Shown here: positions 23,607 through 33,195 of the stretch, one piece after another
How the letters are laid out: each line of letters starts with the position of its first letter
How positions within the stretch are numbered: the stretch's first letter is position 1
Source of the DNA: Bacteroidales bacterium
Lineage (GTDB): Bacteria > Bacteroidota > Bacteroidia > Bacteroidales > UBA932
NCBI GenBank assembly: GCA_012510445.1
Contig: JAAZIA010000045.1
Coordinates: 19,048-83,047, forward strand
Direction: 5' to 3'
DNA length: 64,000 bases
The notes under the pieces: generated by a model
What the model saw: only the letters and a program-made list of their open reading frames with translations
What the model was told of the DNA's origin: nothing
Databases searched by the model: none
Made by a program: the position numbers and the translations under genes

Positions 23607-26078
23607 ATGAAATGGCGTAGTCTGTTTGCGGGATTGATTCTTTTTGTAGGGGCAGCAAGTGCCTGCCCGGCGTGGGGATCTTCTGCAGTACCATTAGATG
23701 GAAATTTTCGTACCGGTCAACTAGCCAATGGACTTACGTACTTTATTCAAGTCAATGATCTACCCAAAGGACAAATGCACTTTGCTTTGGTTCAAAAACC
23801 AGTAAGAAAACCTTTTTACCGGCAAGTGCTTCTCTCTCCTTCTCATGTAAAAGAAGGAGTAGCTCAAATGGAAAGGGTGCTCAGAGAACAGTTGATTACT
23901 TCTCCTAAACAATACAGGCCCCACCTGATGGGTGTCATTATAATAGGTGCGTTCCATGCAGATTCTGTAGAGTCTTTGGTACGTACCCGGCTAAGTGATT
24001 TGCCGGCCACAGTGGATGTTATGCAGGCCCAGAAAGTGCCCGATGGAGCAGACTCTGCTTTTGCTGCTAAAGCTTTTTCTGCCACACCCTTGCCTCCTGT
24101 TTGGCAGGATGGGTGTTATCGTATGGAAATTTCATTCCCCATTCCCGCACTTTCCAGAGAGCTGCGTGCAGGAAATGAGTTTTTTGTTATGGATTTCCTA
24201 AGGCATGTCATGCTCTATGCGGCTAAGGGGCCTTTGACGTATCCGGCCCAAGTTTATGCTCATAGGGATATGGTTTGGGCAGCCCGCGTTCACCCGGACA
24301 GCCTGACAGAGGCATTCAGCCGTCTGGCTCGGGAGTGTGTACGACTGGCGCGAAGCGGGGTTTCACAGGAGATGTTTGATTTGGCCGGGGAAGATTACCT
24401 GCGTAGGGAAACGTGGCGCTATAAAAACAGTAAGGTACGTACCAACCGTTTTATAGAACAAGAATGTATACGCCATTTTTTTGACGGAACGCCTATGGCA
24501 CAAGCTGCCTGGAGGTATGGATTTGTAAGTCGTATGGTGCCTTATGTTACCCTTAACCACGTCAACCAATATATAAGAGGGATACTTCTTTCTTCAGAAC
24601 CCGGTATTTTTCTTTACCCGGCCACAAGTGCGGCCGACAGCCTGATGACCCCTATAGAGTACCTTCCCGCAGCGTTGCAAGAGGAAAGGGTTCGCTTAGA
24701 AGAGGAGCTTGCCGGAATATCCTTTCCCTTTGAAGAGGATCGGCTTATGGAACTCTCGGAAAGGATTTTGGATATTGACCTAAGGTTGCAACTGGATAGT
24801 TTACAGCGCAGCCAGGTGATTCCGGTTATAGATGCAGACAGTCTGCAAGCATTATACAGTAAGGTAAGGTATACGCAAGACAGACCGTTTGTACCGGAGG
24901 ATATTTCTGTTTCCGAGGATTTGTTACATAGTGGAGAAGTATTGCGCTGTATTCCTGTGGCGCACCACGATGTTTCTGTATGGCAGCTTTCCGGAGGTTC
25001 ACTTTTGTATGTACGTCCCGATACTTTGCAACAAGGCAGAATATACTTTGCCGCTGTAGAAAAAGATCCTATCGCATTTTCATCTTACGTGCCCGGAGAA
25101 GGGTTCCGTAAGTATTCCGGACCGCTTTTGTGGAAACAAACTACACAAGGGTTGTTATTATACAATACTACCACTCCGGATTCTTTACATACGTTTTTAC
25201 AAGAAGTGGCACGGCAAATAGAGAAAATAACAAGAAACCGGGAATATCGGCAAGGTATGTGGAGCGAAAGAGAAAAACACATACAGTCTGCCAGAAACTT
25301 ATCCCGCAACCTGTTGCTTGACAGTTTACGCGTGATGCTTTTTGAAGACCGCTCACCCGGGAAAGATGCCGTACCCAAAGGGTTTGATTTTATTTGTACC
25401 GGAGATGTTCCCACAGACTCTCTGTTATCATGGGCAGAAAAATACCTGGCCGGTATTCTGTGTACAAAAGGACATACTCGGGAGCCTGTTGCACAAGGCG
25501 AGGGCATACGTAGGGGTATGCACAATCAAATCATTCCTTTTCCTAATCCGGCTGCAGAAAGCAAGGCCGCACGTCTCTACTCGGGCCCTTGTCCTTATAC
25601 ACTAGAACAATATGTCTTGTTGCAGATGCTGGAAAGGCTGGTAGAACAAAGCACAGACGGTGCTGTATCTATTCAGTCTTCTTTGGAATATCATCCGCGT
25701 GGTCATTACTTCTTCTATATGGGCTTTTCCTCCGATGCCAGAGATCTGGCGTACAATCGGCACCGGCTGGATCAAATTCTGGCCAACCTGGCAGCTTTTG
25801 GCCCCACACAAGAGCAATTGGAAAAAGCACGTCACTCCCTATTGGTAGAATACAAAGAGAACCAACTGGATGCTGCCTGGCATTGCCGTATGCTGGTTGG
25901 GTACAGCCGTAGTGGAAGGGATTTTGTGACAGGGTATGGTAACATGCTTCAACAAATAGATACTGCTATGGTGAGGGATTTTGTAAGGCAAATTATGGAA
26001 TACGGAAACGCGGCTTCATTGGTGCTATCGGGTGCAACAAATGAAAGGGAGCATACGTCTTATGTAAAAAATCCGTAA
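23607..26078 (+). CDS. M16 peptidase homologue without the zinc-binding motif (pseudo-peptidase)
   Basis: 823 residues, signal peptide about 1-25. The start of the mature part (GQLANGLTYFIQVNDLPKGQMHFALVQ) is that of Bacteroidetes periplasmic insulinase-type M16 proteins, but the HxxEH zinc motif that should follow within about 25 residues is absent: after ALVQK the chain jumps to a segment corresponding to the later VVGDFDV... strand (HLMGVIIIGAFHADSVESLVRTRLSDLP). About 100-130 residues seem deleted in frame; relatives are near 940 residues. The rest of the two M16 modules is kept, so it may be a scaffold or substrate-binding protein. It opens the surface operon that continues to about 32.6 kb. 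Confidence 0.75.
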   Translation: MKWRSLFAGLILFVGAASACPAWGSSAVPLDGNFRTGQLANGLTYFIQVNDLPKGQMHFALVQKPVRKPFYRQVLLSPSHVKEGVAQMERVLREQLITSPKQYRPHLMGVIIIGAFHADSVESLVRTRLSDLPATVDVMQAQKVPDGADSAFAAKAFSATPLPPVWQDGCYRMEISFPIPALSRELRAGNEFFVMDFLRHVMLYAAKGPLTYPAQVYAHRDMVWAARVHPDSLTEAFSRLARECVRLARSGVSQEMFDLAGEDYLRRETWRYKNSKVRTNRFIEQECIRHFFDGTPMAQAAWRYGFVSRMVPYVTLNHVNQYIRGILLSSEPGIFLYPATSAADSLMTPIEYLPAALQEERVRLEEELAGISFPFEEDRLMELSERILDIDLRLQLDSLQRSQVIPVIDADSLQALYSKVRYTQDRPFVPEDISVSEDLLHSGEVLRCIPVAHHDVSVWQLSGGSLLYVRPDTLQQGRIYFAAVEKDPIAFSSYVPGEGFRKYSGPLLWKQTTQGLLLYNTTTPDSLHTFLQEVARQIEKITRNREYRQGMWSEREKHIQSARNLSRNLLLDSLRVMLFEDRSPGKDAVPKGFDFICTGDVPTDSLLSWAEKYLAGILCTKGHTREPVAQGEGIRRGMHNQIIPFPNPAAESKAARLYSGPCPYTLEQYVLLQMLERLVEQSTDGAVSIQSSLEYHPRGHYFFYMGFSSDARDLAYNRHRLDQILANLAAFGPTQEQLEKARHSLLVEYKENQLDAAWHCRMLVGYSRSGRDFVTGYGNMLQQIDTAMVRDFVRQIMEYGNAASLVLSGATNEREHTSYVKNP

Positions 26079-26118
26079 CTTGCACCTCCTTAATGTGACT
26101 TTGAAAAATAAGAAACTT

Positions 26119-28686
26119 ATGTTACGCCATTTCATACAACGGATGAACTCTCCACTAGCTAGGGTAACCCTTCTTTTTCTTGCCTTTCTTTTGAGCGCAT
26201 GTATAAAGCCCGGGAGTGATGAGATCTTGGTAACTCCGTACACTAAGATAGATTTCCCCGCATCAGGAGAAACGAGCGATTTTGCTATTTCTTCCAATTT
26301 TCTTTGGACTATTGAAATATCAGATACTTGGGTTACTATAAATCCCATGAGGGGATACGGAGACCGTAATGTAACGGTTACGGCTGCACCCAATACAAAC
26401 CTTGCTGCCCGTGAAGCTACTTTTACCATTTCCGGAGAAAAAGCCGTAAGAGAAATAACCGTCACGCAAAAAGGAGAGACTCCGCAGCTTACGTTAGACA
26501 GTATGCAAAAAACAGTACAAGCTGCCGGAGATACGGTCTCTGTGGGAGTAACTACCAATTTGGAGTTGCAAGTGACTCCGGATCAGGGATGGATTTCCTT
26601 TACAGAAACACGGACCGTTACCACAACACGTTACGTATTTACTGTGGAACCCAATACGTTGCTGGAAGCCAGACAGGGAAGCGTTCTCTTTAAACAAAAA
26701 GACGGTTCGCTTTCTGCCGTACTTAGGATAACACAAGACGCAGAAGCACCCGGTATAGAGGTAGAGACTAAAACAGTGACGGCTACAGCAGAAGGAGGAG
26801 CCTATAAAGTAACGGTGGTATCTAATATAGAGTGGGAAGCCACTACAGAAACGCCCTGGATAGACTTGACCGGAACAAAACTTATGCAGCCCAAAGATTG
26901 CGAGTTTACCGTAGCGCCAAACACACGGGTAGAAACAAGGGCAGGTACCATATATATTTGGGCACCGGAACATCCGCAACTGGGACAGACCATTGTAACC
27001 GTAACACAGGAAGGAGCAGAGCCTCTGGCAGAACTCACACCGCAAATCTTGGAAGACATTCCGGCGGAAGGCGGCATATATACCGTAACGGTAGAAACTA
27101 ATTTTCATTGGCAAACAGACCTTTCCGAAACAGCCGGATGGGTAACCTGTGAAGAGCAGCCGAATGACCAACTGCGTATTACCATTGAAAAGAACGAAAG
27201 TGTACAGCCCAGGTCCACCACATTGGAGGTAGTGGAAAAAGGCGGTACCTATAAGAAGACACTCATTATAGAGCAACAAGCAGGAGAACGTTTTCTGGAG
27301 CTGCCCACACAGTCAAAAATGCCCCAAGCCTCTGCAGCGGGAGGGGTATTAGAGATTCCCATAACCTCTAATGTACCTTGGAAAGCCACTGTTTCTGAAA
27401 CATGGTTGACTGTTATAGAAACCAAATCTAAAGAGACAACTATACTTACGTTGCAGGTAGATCCCAATGAACAAACAGAACCGCGCCAAGCTGCACTTAC
27501 TGTTATTACAGAGGATCAATCTGAGATGCCTTTATTAGTAGCTCGCATCATAAGACAGGAAGGCGCGCAACCGCACATTACAGCACAAACCGATACGTTA
27601 CAAGTTCCTTCTGCCGGCGGATTTTATGAAATTCCCGTACAGGCCAACGTTCCCTGGAAAATATTTACGTATCCTTCTTGGTTGGAAGACGTGCTTAGTG
27701 TAACTACGGAAAGACATGACGGAACCCTTTCTTTCACGGTACTTCCCAACAAACAAACTGTTCCACGGTCTGCCAAAATTGAGTTGGTTTCTACAGACAA
27801 CCGTTTGCGCACAGCACTTGTGATAGAACAAGCTCCCGAACAGGTGTTTGTAAACGCCACCTTGGATGCTCCTGATTTTCTGCATAACGAAGGAGATGTA
27901 TTTACCTTAGCCGTAGAGACTAATATACAGGCAGAGTATGTGCTGGAAGCTCCTTGGGTGGTTCAGAAAACAGTGAAAACCGAAGACAGAACCACTACCT
28001 GGACTTTTGAGGTTTTACCGGTGCCCACAGTAAACAGCCGAACGGCAGTAATACAAATACGTAAAGTGGGTACAGAGCAGGTGTTTGCCACGTTCAAATT
28101 GACCCAACGCGGAGCACGCGTTGCCCAAAGGGATAGTTTGGCCCTAGTAAGTTTCTACAACAAAATGCATGGCGAAAATTGGAGAGACACCTATTTATGG
28201 ATTATACAGCTTCCCGTAGATTCTTGGCCGGGGGTGGTGTTGGAAACAGCCGTACGCAACGGAGCTCGTTACGTAAAGGAAATAAGTTTGCCTAATGCTC
28301 GTTTGCAAGGTTCCATAGGGGACGGACTGGAAACAGATCCGCTAGCAGTACTCAGTTACTTGGAAAAACTGGATTTATCCAACAACGAAAAGATAACCGG
28401 CTGGCTACCCCTGTCGTGGAGAAACTTAAACAATCTGGAAAAGTTAAACCTTGAAAGCTGCAACATTGGCAACTACATCCTTTTTGGGTACAACATCCCT
28501 GCGCAATATGCTACAGGGCTACGGAGCCTAAAATCTTTAGTCCTGAAAAACAACTTGCTTAACGGAGAAATACCACGTGAACTTCTTGATCATCCGTATT
28601 TTGAAGAATGGGATTTTGAAAAGAACATACAACCGCAAAAAGGAAGCAACCTATTGACTTTACCCCCAGGGTCGGAAGAACCCTGA
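26119..28686 (+). CDS. BACON-domain lipoprotein with C-terminal leucine-rich repeats
   Basis: About 855 residues from the ATG at 26119 (26143 is an alternative; the TTG at 26080 is rejected). The lipoprotein signal ends FLLSAC (Cys 28). Then come about seven repeated beta-sandwich units of roughly 90 residues with the BACON look (ISSNFLWTIEISDTWVTI, VTTNLELQVTPDQGWISF, VVSNIEWEATTETPWIDL, ITSNVPWKATVSETWLTV), each ending in a hydrophobic strand before 'QEG/QKG'. The last 150 residues are leucine-rich repeats of the NLEKLNLESCNIG and LRSLKSLVLKNNLLNGEIP type. BACON domains occur in Bacteroidetes surface proteins and are proposed to bind carbohydrate or mucin. Probably surface-exposed, binding an unknown ligand. 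Confidence 0.8.
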   Translation: MLRHFIQRMNSPLARVTLLFLAFLLSACIKPGSDEILVTPYTKIDFPASGETSDFAISSNFLWTIEISDTWVTINPMRGYGDRNVTVTAAPNTNLAAREATFTISGEKAVREITVTQKGETPQLTLDSMQKTVQAAGDTVSVGVTTNLELQVTPDQGWISFTETRTVTTTRYVFTVEPNTLLEARQGSVLFKQKDGSLSAVLRITQDAEAPGIEVETKTVTATAEGGAYKVTVVSNIEWEATTETPWIDLTGTKLMQPKDCEFTVAPNTRVETRAGTIYIWAPEHPQLGQTIVTVTQEGAEPLAELTPQILEDIPAEGGIYTVTVETNFHWQTDLSETAGWVTCEEQPNDQLRITIEKNESVQPRSTTLEVVEKGGTYKKTLIIEQQAGERFLELPTQSKMPQASAAGGVLEIPITSNVPWKATVSETWLTVIETKSKETTILTLQVDPNEQTEPRQAALTVITEDQSEMPLLVARIIRQEGAQPHITAQTDTLQVPSAGGFYEIPVQANVPWKIFTYPSWLEDVLSVTTERHDGTLSFTVLPNKQTVPRSAKIELVSTDNRLRTALVIEQAPEQVFVNATLDAPDFLHNEGDVFTLAVETNIQAEYVLEAPWVVQKTVKTEDRTTTWTFEVLPVPTVNSRTAVIQIRKVGTEQVFATFKLTQRGARVAQRDSLALVSFYNKMHGENWRDTYLWIIQLPVDSWPGVVLETAVRNGARYVKEISLPNARLQGSIGDGLETDPLAVLSYLEKLDLSNNEKITGWLPLSWRNLNNLEKLNLESCNIGNYILFGYNIPAQYATGLRSLKSLVLKNNLLNGEIPRELLDHPYFEEWDFEKNIQPQKGSNLLTLPPGSEEP

Positions 28687-28702
28687 TTTCGCAGGGTTTC
28701 TA
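28678..28702 (+). terminator. Hairpin at the end of the BACON gene
   Basis: GAACCCTG and CAGGGTTTC form a stem of 7-8 pairs around a short loop, overlapping the stop codon. Only a weak T stretch follows, so it may reduce rather than end transcription, or protect the message end. Confidence 0.35.
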
Positions 28703-28724
28703 ACAAGTTTTCAACAAAAATTAT

Positions 28725-28754
28725 TTTGCGGTTTCAAATTATCGTTTAACTTTG
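28725..28754 (+). promoter_or_regulatory. Promoter of the 965-residue lipoprotein gene
   Basis: TTTG at 28725-28728 (-33 element) and TAACTTTG at 28747-28754 (-7 element) with 18 bases between: the most complete Bacteroidetes promoter in the window. It leaves a leader of about 70 bases before the ATG at 28829. Confidence 0.75.
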
Positions 28755-28828
28755 CAATTATATATACCGTAACGGGAAACAGATAATTGATAACTATAAA
28801 CTTTTGTTTAACTTAAAATTTTTAATGC

Positions 28829-31726
28829 ATGAAAAAATTTTTTAAATGGAGTGCAGCCTTTTTAGTATTAGGTGTACTCGCTGTGGGCTGTATTAAGAAC
28901 GAGCCTAGCAACGGCATAGAGGCCATGCGTAATGCAAAAGCCTCTCTGTTAAGCGCTCAGGCCGAACTTGAAAAAGCCAAAGCACAGGTAGAAATTGCTC
29001 AGGCCGCTGTTTTGCAGGCCCAGGCAGGCTTAATAGATGCAAACGCAGCCATTCTTGCAGCTCAGAAAGCTGCCATAGAGGCAGAAACAGCATGGCAGAA
29101 AGCTCTTACAGAATTCCATAAGGAAGGCTGGGAAATAAGAATAAAAGAGATGGAAGAAGACCTGCGCGCCAGGCAGGCAGAAACAGATGCACTTGTTGCT
29201 GCATTTGAACTGCAAATAGCGCAAATGCAGGTAGAACTGATTAATGCACAGCGTGCTTATGAGGCCTCTCTGCTGGCTTTTGAACGTTGGAAACTAGCCA
29301 ACATAGATGCTCTTGCACAAGACCTCATTGATGCTCTGGATGCTCTTACTCTTCAGATTCAAGGTATTATTTATGAGTTGGCAGAAGCACAGATTGATTT
29401 GAACTATGCCAAGGCGGAATATTTGTGGTACATTCAGGTAGAATATCCGGAAGACATATCCCACATAAGGCAACAGTTGGAAGCCAACAAACGTCGCCTT
29501 ACCTGTGAAGTGGATTACTTGGAAGGTGTTGTAGCCGCTTACGATGCCTTGTACAACAACTACCATGGTGAACTGGACGGTATGATTGCAGAATTCCAGG
29601 ATATGATTACCATGTTCCGTGCAGGAATTGCAGAAATGGAAATCAGATACATTGAACTGCAAGAAGAATATTTCTGGTTCAATGATGGTCCATTAAAAGC
29701 AGCTCTTGCAGCACTTACTAAATCAAGGAAAGTTGGTATCAAGGGCGTATTTTCCGATGGTGGCAGCGATCCCAACATCCACGTAGGAAACGGAAATTAC
29801 GAAATTACTGCTCCTTGGGTAGGAACTCCCAGTATGTTTCTTATAATGAAAAGAGATATGCGTGTAATTGAAGATACACGTGCAGAGTTTAACGACCAGA
29901 ATTCAGGACTCATTGAAAGAAACTTGAATGCCAAGAAAACGGCTGCAAACAATGCGGTCAAAGCTTATGAAGATAATTGGAAAAAATGGCAGGAATACTA
30001 TGACGGAGCCCGTATAGAGACAGGTCATACCGGCGCTTTGTACACTGCATGGGTAAACGCATGGAACGCGTGGGATGCAGACATGAAAGACTACAACGCC
30101 CACCTGAACACGTATGACAAGATGTATACAGAGGCCGAAAAATTGATAAGGCTCTTTATGAAATACATGAACGGTTTTCTGAATGAAGGCAACCTCACAG
30201 TTCCCGGAAGTGCTACTATTTCAGAGATTTTAGGTGGAATTGACTTTAACGCAGGCACCCTGGCTCAATATGTATTTGGCGTAAACGCACAGGCGTTCAT
30301 AGACGTTGTGAATACCATCATAGGCCTGATTAACCTGCCTACAGAAATTGATGCTATTGTAACGCAGCTGAAAGGCCTTATGGACGGAACTCACCACGAC
30401 GGATATCCTCCTTTCTGGGAGCACGCCACTGCTTGGACATACAAACCTACTCCTGTAGTATACGGAGACATCATGCGTAGCGTTTACAGCAGACAAGATA
30501 GAGAGCTTACGCAAATCACTACCAATGACTGGTATTCATGGCTGTTCCTATATTGGCTGTTTGAAAACAGAACCGTTGAACTGGGTCTGGATGGACCTAA
30601 TGGAGGTCCTGTAATTACCATAAATCCGGCTCCCTACACAGATGCTGCAGAACAGGTACTGTATGACTTCTTTGGAAAATTAAACAAAGCCAAATATGAC
30701 GCCTATATGGTTGGTACTTCTACAGCAGCTATTGAAAAAGCCGTTAAGGCCTATTACGATGCAGTAGAAGGATTGGGAGATCTTGAAACAAAAATGTTCC
30801 GTCCTTTCAATAGGGAGTGGTTTGCTTATAAAGGAGCCGCTAAATTTGAACGGAGCGATGTGGTTTATACAGTAAAACCTGCCTTGACAGGAATTAAACC
30901 GACTCCTTCCACCTATACACCTATAGCGTATAACGATTCGCTTCTCCTGAATGAAGAGCAACCCGATCCAATAAATGTAAACAATTTCTTCTTTGTTCTG
31001 GAAGCCTATAAAGATCAAACAGGCCCCATTCCGTCACTTGACTTTGACATTACTTATTTGGACAAATACTGCAACCTGTGGGTTGAATATGCAGCACTGT
31101 TGGCTGCTGGTGAAGATTGCGGTAAGCAGTGGTCCCAGTGGGTAGGTGATATGAGGCTCTGGAAATGGGCAGATAGAGCTACTTATTCCAGTGGTCACTA
31201 TTTCTACGCCATCTATCTGGACCGCGATTACAGGGCGTATCAAGATACCTGGGACCGTGTGGATAATGGCGAATACGCCGCTCTCTATGACAAGATTCAA
31301 GAACTGTACGACACAGAGTGGGCAAAATATGAAGATGCACAAGATCTTGCCGATGAACTGCAAGACCAAGCAGATGAGCTTGACGACGAATTAGATTATA
31401 TTGAAGCAATGATTCCCACGTATGAGCTCCTTATTGTATACTACGAGGGCTGGATTGCTCAGGCACAATGGGCACACAACGGAGGCAACGTGGCAAATGA
31501 CGGATTGCTGAGTGCGTGGAATAAAGCAAAACACCGCTTGATTGCCAGACAGAACGAGCTGAACAGAGTACTAACAGCTCTTGAGATTCTGGATCAAGAA
31601 TTCCTTAACGAAGCTCCCTTGTTCTTAGCAGAAATTGAAGCTATCCTGGATAGAATTGAAACTCTGCAGAAGCAGATGGAAGCTTTAGAAAAGTTACGTG
31701 ATAAACTGCTGGCAGAATATCTATAA
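28829..31726 (+). CDS. Large coiled-coil surface lipoprotein of unknown function
   Basis: 965 residues. The lipoprotein signal ends VLAVGC (Cys 21). Residues about 30-300 are a long Ala/Glu/Gln-rich helix predicted to be a coiled coil (AKASLLSAQAELEKAKAQVEIAQAAVLQAQAG and on), about 300-780 are a mixed region rich in Trp, Tyr and Asp (EITAPWVGTPSMFLIMKRDMR, HATAWTYKPTPVVYGDIMRS), and about 830-965 form a second coiled coil (QDLADELQDQADELDDELDYIEAM; EAILDRIETLQKQMEALEKLRDKLL). The ends could fold back as a stalk. I recognise no named family. It has its own promoter and is followed after 23 bases by a barrel gene. Confidence 0.75.
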   Translation: MKKFFKWSAAFLVLGVLAVGCIKNEPSNGIEAMRNAKASLLSAQAELEKAKAQVEIAQAAVLQAQAGLIDANAAILAAQKAAIEAETAWQKALTEFHKEGWEIRIKEMEEDLRARQAETDALVAAFELQIAQMQVELINAQRAYEASLLAFERWKLANIDALAQDLIDALDALTLQIQGIIYELAEAQIDLNYAKAEYLWYIQVEYPEDISHIRQQLEANKRRLTCEVDYLEGVVAAYDALYNNYHGELDGMIAEFQDMITMFRAGIAEMEIRYIELQEEYFWFNDGPLKAALAALTKSRKVGIKGVFSDGGSDPNIHVGNGNYEITAPWVGTPSMFLIMKRDMRVIEDTRAEFNDQNSGLIERNLNAKKTAANNAVKAYEDNWKKWQEYYDGARIETGHTGALYTAWVNAWNAWDADMKDYNAHLNTYDKMYTEAEKLIRLFMKYMNGFLNEGNLTVPGSATISEILGGIDFNAGTLAQYVFGVNAQAFIDVVNTIIGLINLPTEIDAIVTQLKGLMDGTHHDGYPPFWEHATAWTYKPTPVVYGDIMRSVYSRQDRELTQITTNDWYSWLFLYWLFENRTVELGLDGPNGGPVITINPAPYTDAAEQVLYDFFGKLNKAKYDAYMVGTSTAAIEKAVKAYYDAVEGLGDLETKMFRPFNREWFAYKGAAKFERSDVVYTVKPALTGIKPTPSTYTPIAYNDSLLLNEEQPDPINVNNFFFVLEAYKDQTGPIPSLDFDITYLDKYCNLWVEYAALLAAGEDCGKQWSQWVGDMRLWKWADRATYSSGHYFYAIYLDRDYRAYQDTWDRVDNGEYAALYDKIQELYDTEWAKYEDAQDLADELQDQADELDDELDYIEAMIPTYELLIVYYEGWIAQAQWAHNGGNVANDGLLSAWNKAKHRLIARQNELNRVLTALEILDQEFLNEAPLFLAEIEAILDRIETLQKQMEALEKLRDKLLAEYL

Positions 31727-31749
31727 CATACGGATAAGATTTGCGTATA

Positions 31750-32604
31750 ATGATTAAAAAACTTAGCATATTTCTGATAGCTGTTCTAACGGTTGCGTCT
31801 TTAGGGGCGCAACCGGCGGAACGCTCCGGAAGTGCTGTATATGCTCCGCGTGCAGGGCAAGTGCAAGTCTCTGCGGTGTTGGGAAGCAGTCTGTATTTTG
31901 AATTCCTGGATAACCTCACGCCCTTGTTGCCCGGCTACTTGCCCGGTGATGAATTAGGTATAGACCCTATGGGGTACTCAGTGGGGTATTACCTGCAAAT
32001 GGGAAGTCTGAATAAAAATTCAGCAGCCAATATTGCCGGAATTCAAGCCAAACTGTTTTTGACAAACCGCTTGGCAGTGCACTCTATGTTTGCTATGCAA
32101 ATAGATGTCACCCCGCAACGCGATTATATAGAAGGCATAGATCTGGATAGTCAGGGATTACTGGATCTGGGGGGCATACAGTGGGTTGAAGGCAGACTGA
32201 CCAACAAATACCTTGTAAATGTTGGAGCAGATTACTACTTCAACAACTGTAACGGCAGGCTGTTTCCCTACGTTGGTGTGCTGGGAGGTTTCCAACACGC
32301 CAGGGTACAAGCCTACCTTCCCTATACCGGGATAGAAATTCCGGTAGGGAGTGGCCAAACAGACCCCATTGAACTCTATGCACTAGACAGACGTGCCGGA
32401 GAAGCATATGCAATATCCGGAGCCATTACGGCCGGCGTGGAATACAATTTCCTTCCCGGTATGAACATAGCTCTTGAGGTACGCCCTTTCAATTATTACT
32501 ATTCAGCAGTCCGTATGTATGCAGATGGCCAAGAATTTAATGCCTATGAAATGCAATTTAAATTCTTTGCTTTTCCGCAACTGAAGATAGGATTCCGTTT
32601 TTAG
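31750..32604 (+). CDS. Outer-membrane beta-barrel protein
   Basis: 284 residues from the ATG at 31750 (the TTG at 31741 is not needed). Signal peptide about 1-20 (ends SLGAQ). The remainder has amphipathic strands typical of an outer-membrane barrel (QVQVSAVLGSSLYFEF, NIAGIQAKLFLTNRLAVHSMFAMQI, KYLVNVGADYYFNNCNGRLFPYVGVLGGF, GVEYNFLPGMNIALEVRPFNYYYS) and ends in the strand FPQLKIGFRF with a C-terminal Phe, the usual BAM signal. It follows the 965-residue lipoprotein by 23 bases and is followed by a strong terminator, so it is probably its membrane partner. Confidence 0.8.
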   Translation: MIKKLSIFLIAVLTVASLGAQPAERSGSAVYAPRAGQVQVSAVLGSSLYFEFLDNLTPLLPGYLPGDELGIDPMGYSVGYYLQMGSLNKNSAANIAGIQAKLFLTNRLAVHSMFAMQIDVTPQRDYIEGIDLDSQGLLDLGGIQWVEGRLTNKYLVNVGADYYFNNCNGRLFPYVGVLGGFQHARVQAYLPYTGIEIPVGSGQTDPIELYALDRRAGEAYAISGAITAGVEYNFLPGMNIALEVRPFNYYYSAVRMYADGQEFNAYEMQFKFFAFPQLKIGFRF

Positions 32605-32625
32605 TAATCATTGAATATTCTTATA

Positions 32626-32656
32626 GAACCGCTCCTGCAAAGGGCGGTTTTTTTTT
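32626..32656 (+). terminator. Rho-independent terminator after the barrel gene
   Basis: Stem AACCGCTC / GGGCGGTT (32627-32634 with 32642-32649; G-T wobble allowed) followed by a run of about nine T. It closes the surface operon; a new -7 box starts immediately afterwards. Confidence 0.85.
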
Positions 32657-32658
32657 AT

Positions 32659-32666
32659 TACCTTTG
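32659..32666 (+). promoter_or_regulatory. -7 box of the small lipoprotein gene
   Basis: TACCTTTG at 32659-32666, directly after the terminator; ATG at 32686. Confidence 0.6.
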
Positions 32667-32685
32667 TAGCTCAAACAGAACATAT

Positions 32686-33195
32686 ATGAAAAAAATGGTA
32701 GTACTGGCTCTGCTTATAGCAGGGATCACAGCTTGCAAGAGTACGGCAAACGTTCCTCATCTGAATGTAGAATTGCCCAAATCTTTGAAAGAAAATAAAG
32801 AACTCAAAGAATTTGTGTTGGAAGCACAGAAAGAAGCCAATGAGCTGGCGGTCGGTTGTGTTAAAATGCATGCAGAAGCGCTTCCTTTTCTGGAGGCAGA
32901 TTTTGATGCATTAGATGAAAAACAACAAGTAGCCTTGGTGAAGCTGGATTATGATTACGTAGAAATGTGGTATAACTTCAACGTTAAATCTACAACAAGG
33001 GCTTTTAAAATCATGCAATACATGCAGGACAAGAGCCGATTGCCCCAAGAAATCGCAGACCTGGGGAAAACTATGGCGGTTGTAAATCAATTTGTACAGG
33101 AATTGAAAGATACGTACGGAGAAGACCTTAGGTTAGATCCGTATCCGGTGACAGATCCGGAGTCTGAAGTTCCGGAGTTGTTGGAAGTAGAATAG
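32686..33195 (+). CDS. Small lipoprotein of unknown function
   Basis: 169 residues from the ATG at 32686; upstream in-frame codons run through the terminator and are rejected. Signal and lipobox LIAGITAC (Cys 17). The mature part is acidic and helical (LPKSLKENKELKEFVLEAQKEANELAVGCVKMHAEALPFLEADFDALDEKQQ). No family recognised. It has its own promoter, and its stop codon overlaps the GTG start of the next gene by one base, so the two are coupled. Confidence 0.7.
   Translation: MKKMVVLALLIAGITACKSTANVPHLNVELPKSLKENKELKEFVLEAQKEANELAVGCVKMHAEALPFLEADFDALDEKQQVALVKLDYDYVEMWYNFNVKSTTRAFKIMQYMQDKSRLPQEIADLGKTMAVVNQFVQELKDTYGEDLRLDPYPVTDPESEVPELLEVE

Noticed and set aside
26494..27279. 261-codon minus-strand frame
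   Set aside because: Antisense to the BACON repeats, rich in Cys and Phe as expected for an antisense shadow, no signal or domain.
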